Assembly: GCA_035486135.1 (NCBI GenBank)
Contig: DATHNI010000399.1
Location: 1 to 6,242, forward strand
From: JASHVB01 sp035486135
GTDB lineage: Bacteria > Pseudomonadota > Alphaproteobacteria > Acetobacterales > Acetobacteraceae
Length of the DNA: 6,242 nt
Direction of reading: 5' to 3'
The notes under the pieces were generated by a model. The model did no database searches. It was given only the letters and a program-made list of their open reading frames with translations, and was not told the DNA's origin. Below are positions 5,521 to 6,242 of the stretch, one piece after another. How positions within the stretch are numbered: the stretch's first letter is position 1; every line of letters starts with the position of its first letter. The translations under genes and the position numbers were made by a program.

Positions 5521-6242
5521 ATGAATCGTCTTGATGGCAAGGTCGCGCTGATCTCCGGCGCCGCGCGTGGCATCGGTGGAGAAACCGCCCGCTTGATGGC
5601 GCAAGCGGGCGCCAGTGTCATCGTGGCCGATGTGCTCGATGAGCAGGGGCGGCAGACCGTGGGCGCCATCACCGAAGCAGGAGGGCAAGCCGCCTATGTT
5701 CATCTGGACGTGACGAAGGAAGAACCATGGGTCGAAGCCATCAACCTTGCCACCAGCAGGTTCGGCAAACTCGATATCCTGGTCAATAATGCCGGCGTGT
5801 TTATCGGCAAGGGGATCGAGGACATCAGCCTGGATGAATGGAACCGGCTGGTGGCGGTAAACATGACGGGCGTGTTCCTCGGCACGAGGCTGGCCGCGCC
5901 GGCGCTGCGGGAGGCGGCGAAGTCCAGCGAGCATGGCAGTGCGATCGTCAACCTGGCCTCGATCGCCGGCATCGTCGGCTCGCAGCTTGACCCGCTTTAT
6001 TCGATGACCAAGGGGGGCGTGACCCTGTTCACCAAGTCCGCTGCGCTCGAATTCGGGCGCAGGAACTACCGCATCCGGGTAAACTCCATTCATCCCGGGA
6101 TAATCCAGACCGACATGGGTGCCCAGACGTTCGCGGCACGTGCGCAACGATCCGGCAGCAACGACACCGCCGCCATCCAGCAAACCGTGACCGACACGGT
6201 GCCCTGGGGCCGCCTGGGCGTGCCGGCCGACATCGCCAAGGG
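5521..6242 (+). CDS. Short-chain dehydrogenase/reductase (classical SDR), 3'-truncated by the window edge
   Basis: This is a soluble NAD(P)-dependent oxidoreductase with a Rossmann fold. Visible are 240 complete codons plus two bases. Classical SDRs are about 250-260 residues, so only the last 10-20 are missing. The cofactor-binding turn is SGAARGIG (12-19). Asp37 at the end of the second strand predicts a preference for NAD(H) over NADP(H). LDV (62-64) contacts the adenine side, and NNAG (89-92) is intact. The catalytic tetrad is complete: Asn114, Ser147, Tyr160 and Lys164 in YSMTK. HPG (191-193) follows, with Thr197 in the usual place after it. LFTKSAALEFG and VNSIHPGIIQTDM recall alcohol/hydroxysteroid dehydrogenases of the cyclopentanol dehydrogenase kind. 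The substrate cannot be read from the sequence. The gene is separated from the kinase by 491 bp including a repeat, so it is probably its own transcription unit. Confidence 0.95.
   Translation, partial: MNRLDGKVALISGAARGIGGETARLMAQAGASVIVADVLDEQGRQTVGAITEAGGQAAYVHLDVTKEEPWVEAINLATSRFGKLDILVNNAGVFIGKGIEDISLDEWNRLVAVNMTGVFLGTRLAAPALREAAKSSEHGSAIVNLASIAGIVGSQLDPLYSMTKGGVTLFTKSAALEFGRRNYRIRVNSIHPGIIQTDMGAQTFAARAQRSGSNDTAAIQQTVTDTVPWGRLGVPADIAK

Noticed and set aside
1..6242. A new multi-gene system, such as a defence island or biosynthetic cluster
   Set aside because: The genes are two housekeeping enzymes, an orphan kinase and a generic SDR, with no shared pathway, mobile-element genes or defence-type domains.

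Overview
The window is about 6.2 kb of G+C-rich bacterial chromosome, roughly two-thirds G+C by eye. It carries four plus-strand genes. From the gene types, the GC-biased third codon positions and the two dispersed palindromic repeats, I infer an alphaproteobacterium, possibly of the Acetobacteraceae/Rhodospirillales kind. That placement rests on general familiarity and is not proven by the sequence.

Layout. Positions 1-1275 hold the 3' part of a class II DAHP synthase, the first step of the shikimate pathway, cut by the left edge. Positions 1276-1434 are a short gap filled almost entirely by a 109-bp nested inverted repeat, element A (1313-1421). Positions 1435-2598 encode a nicotinate phosphoribosyltransferase-like protein of NAD salvage. 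After 34 bp, positions 2633-5029 encode a 798-residue membrane-bound hybrid histidine kinase with an extracytoplasmic Cache-type sensor, HAMP, coiled coil, HisKA-type and HATPase domains and a C-terminal receiver. Positions 5030-5520 are a 491-bp gap holding a short stem-loop and a second nested inverted repeat of 105 bp, element B (5170-5274). From 5521 to the right edge is a short-chain dehydrogenase/reductase (SDR), cut a few residues short of its C-terminus.

How the parts relate. The first two genes are biosynthetic housekeeping enzymes, and the kinase follows closely enough to be co-transcribed with the phosphoribosyltransferase gene. I see no pathway that unites all four. The kinase has no separate response regulator beside it, and its signal is unknown. 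The SDR is set apart by the long gap and probably has its own promoter.

The most notable structure is the pair of intergenic elements. They are unrelated in sequence but share one architecture: two hairpin-forming half-sites in inverted orientation around a 17-23 nt centre. This is the layout of REPIN-type (paired REP) elements. No transposase, CRISPR array, tRNA or rRNA is seen, and I found no convincing new multi-gene system.
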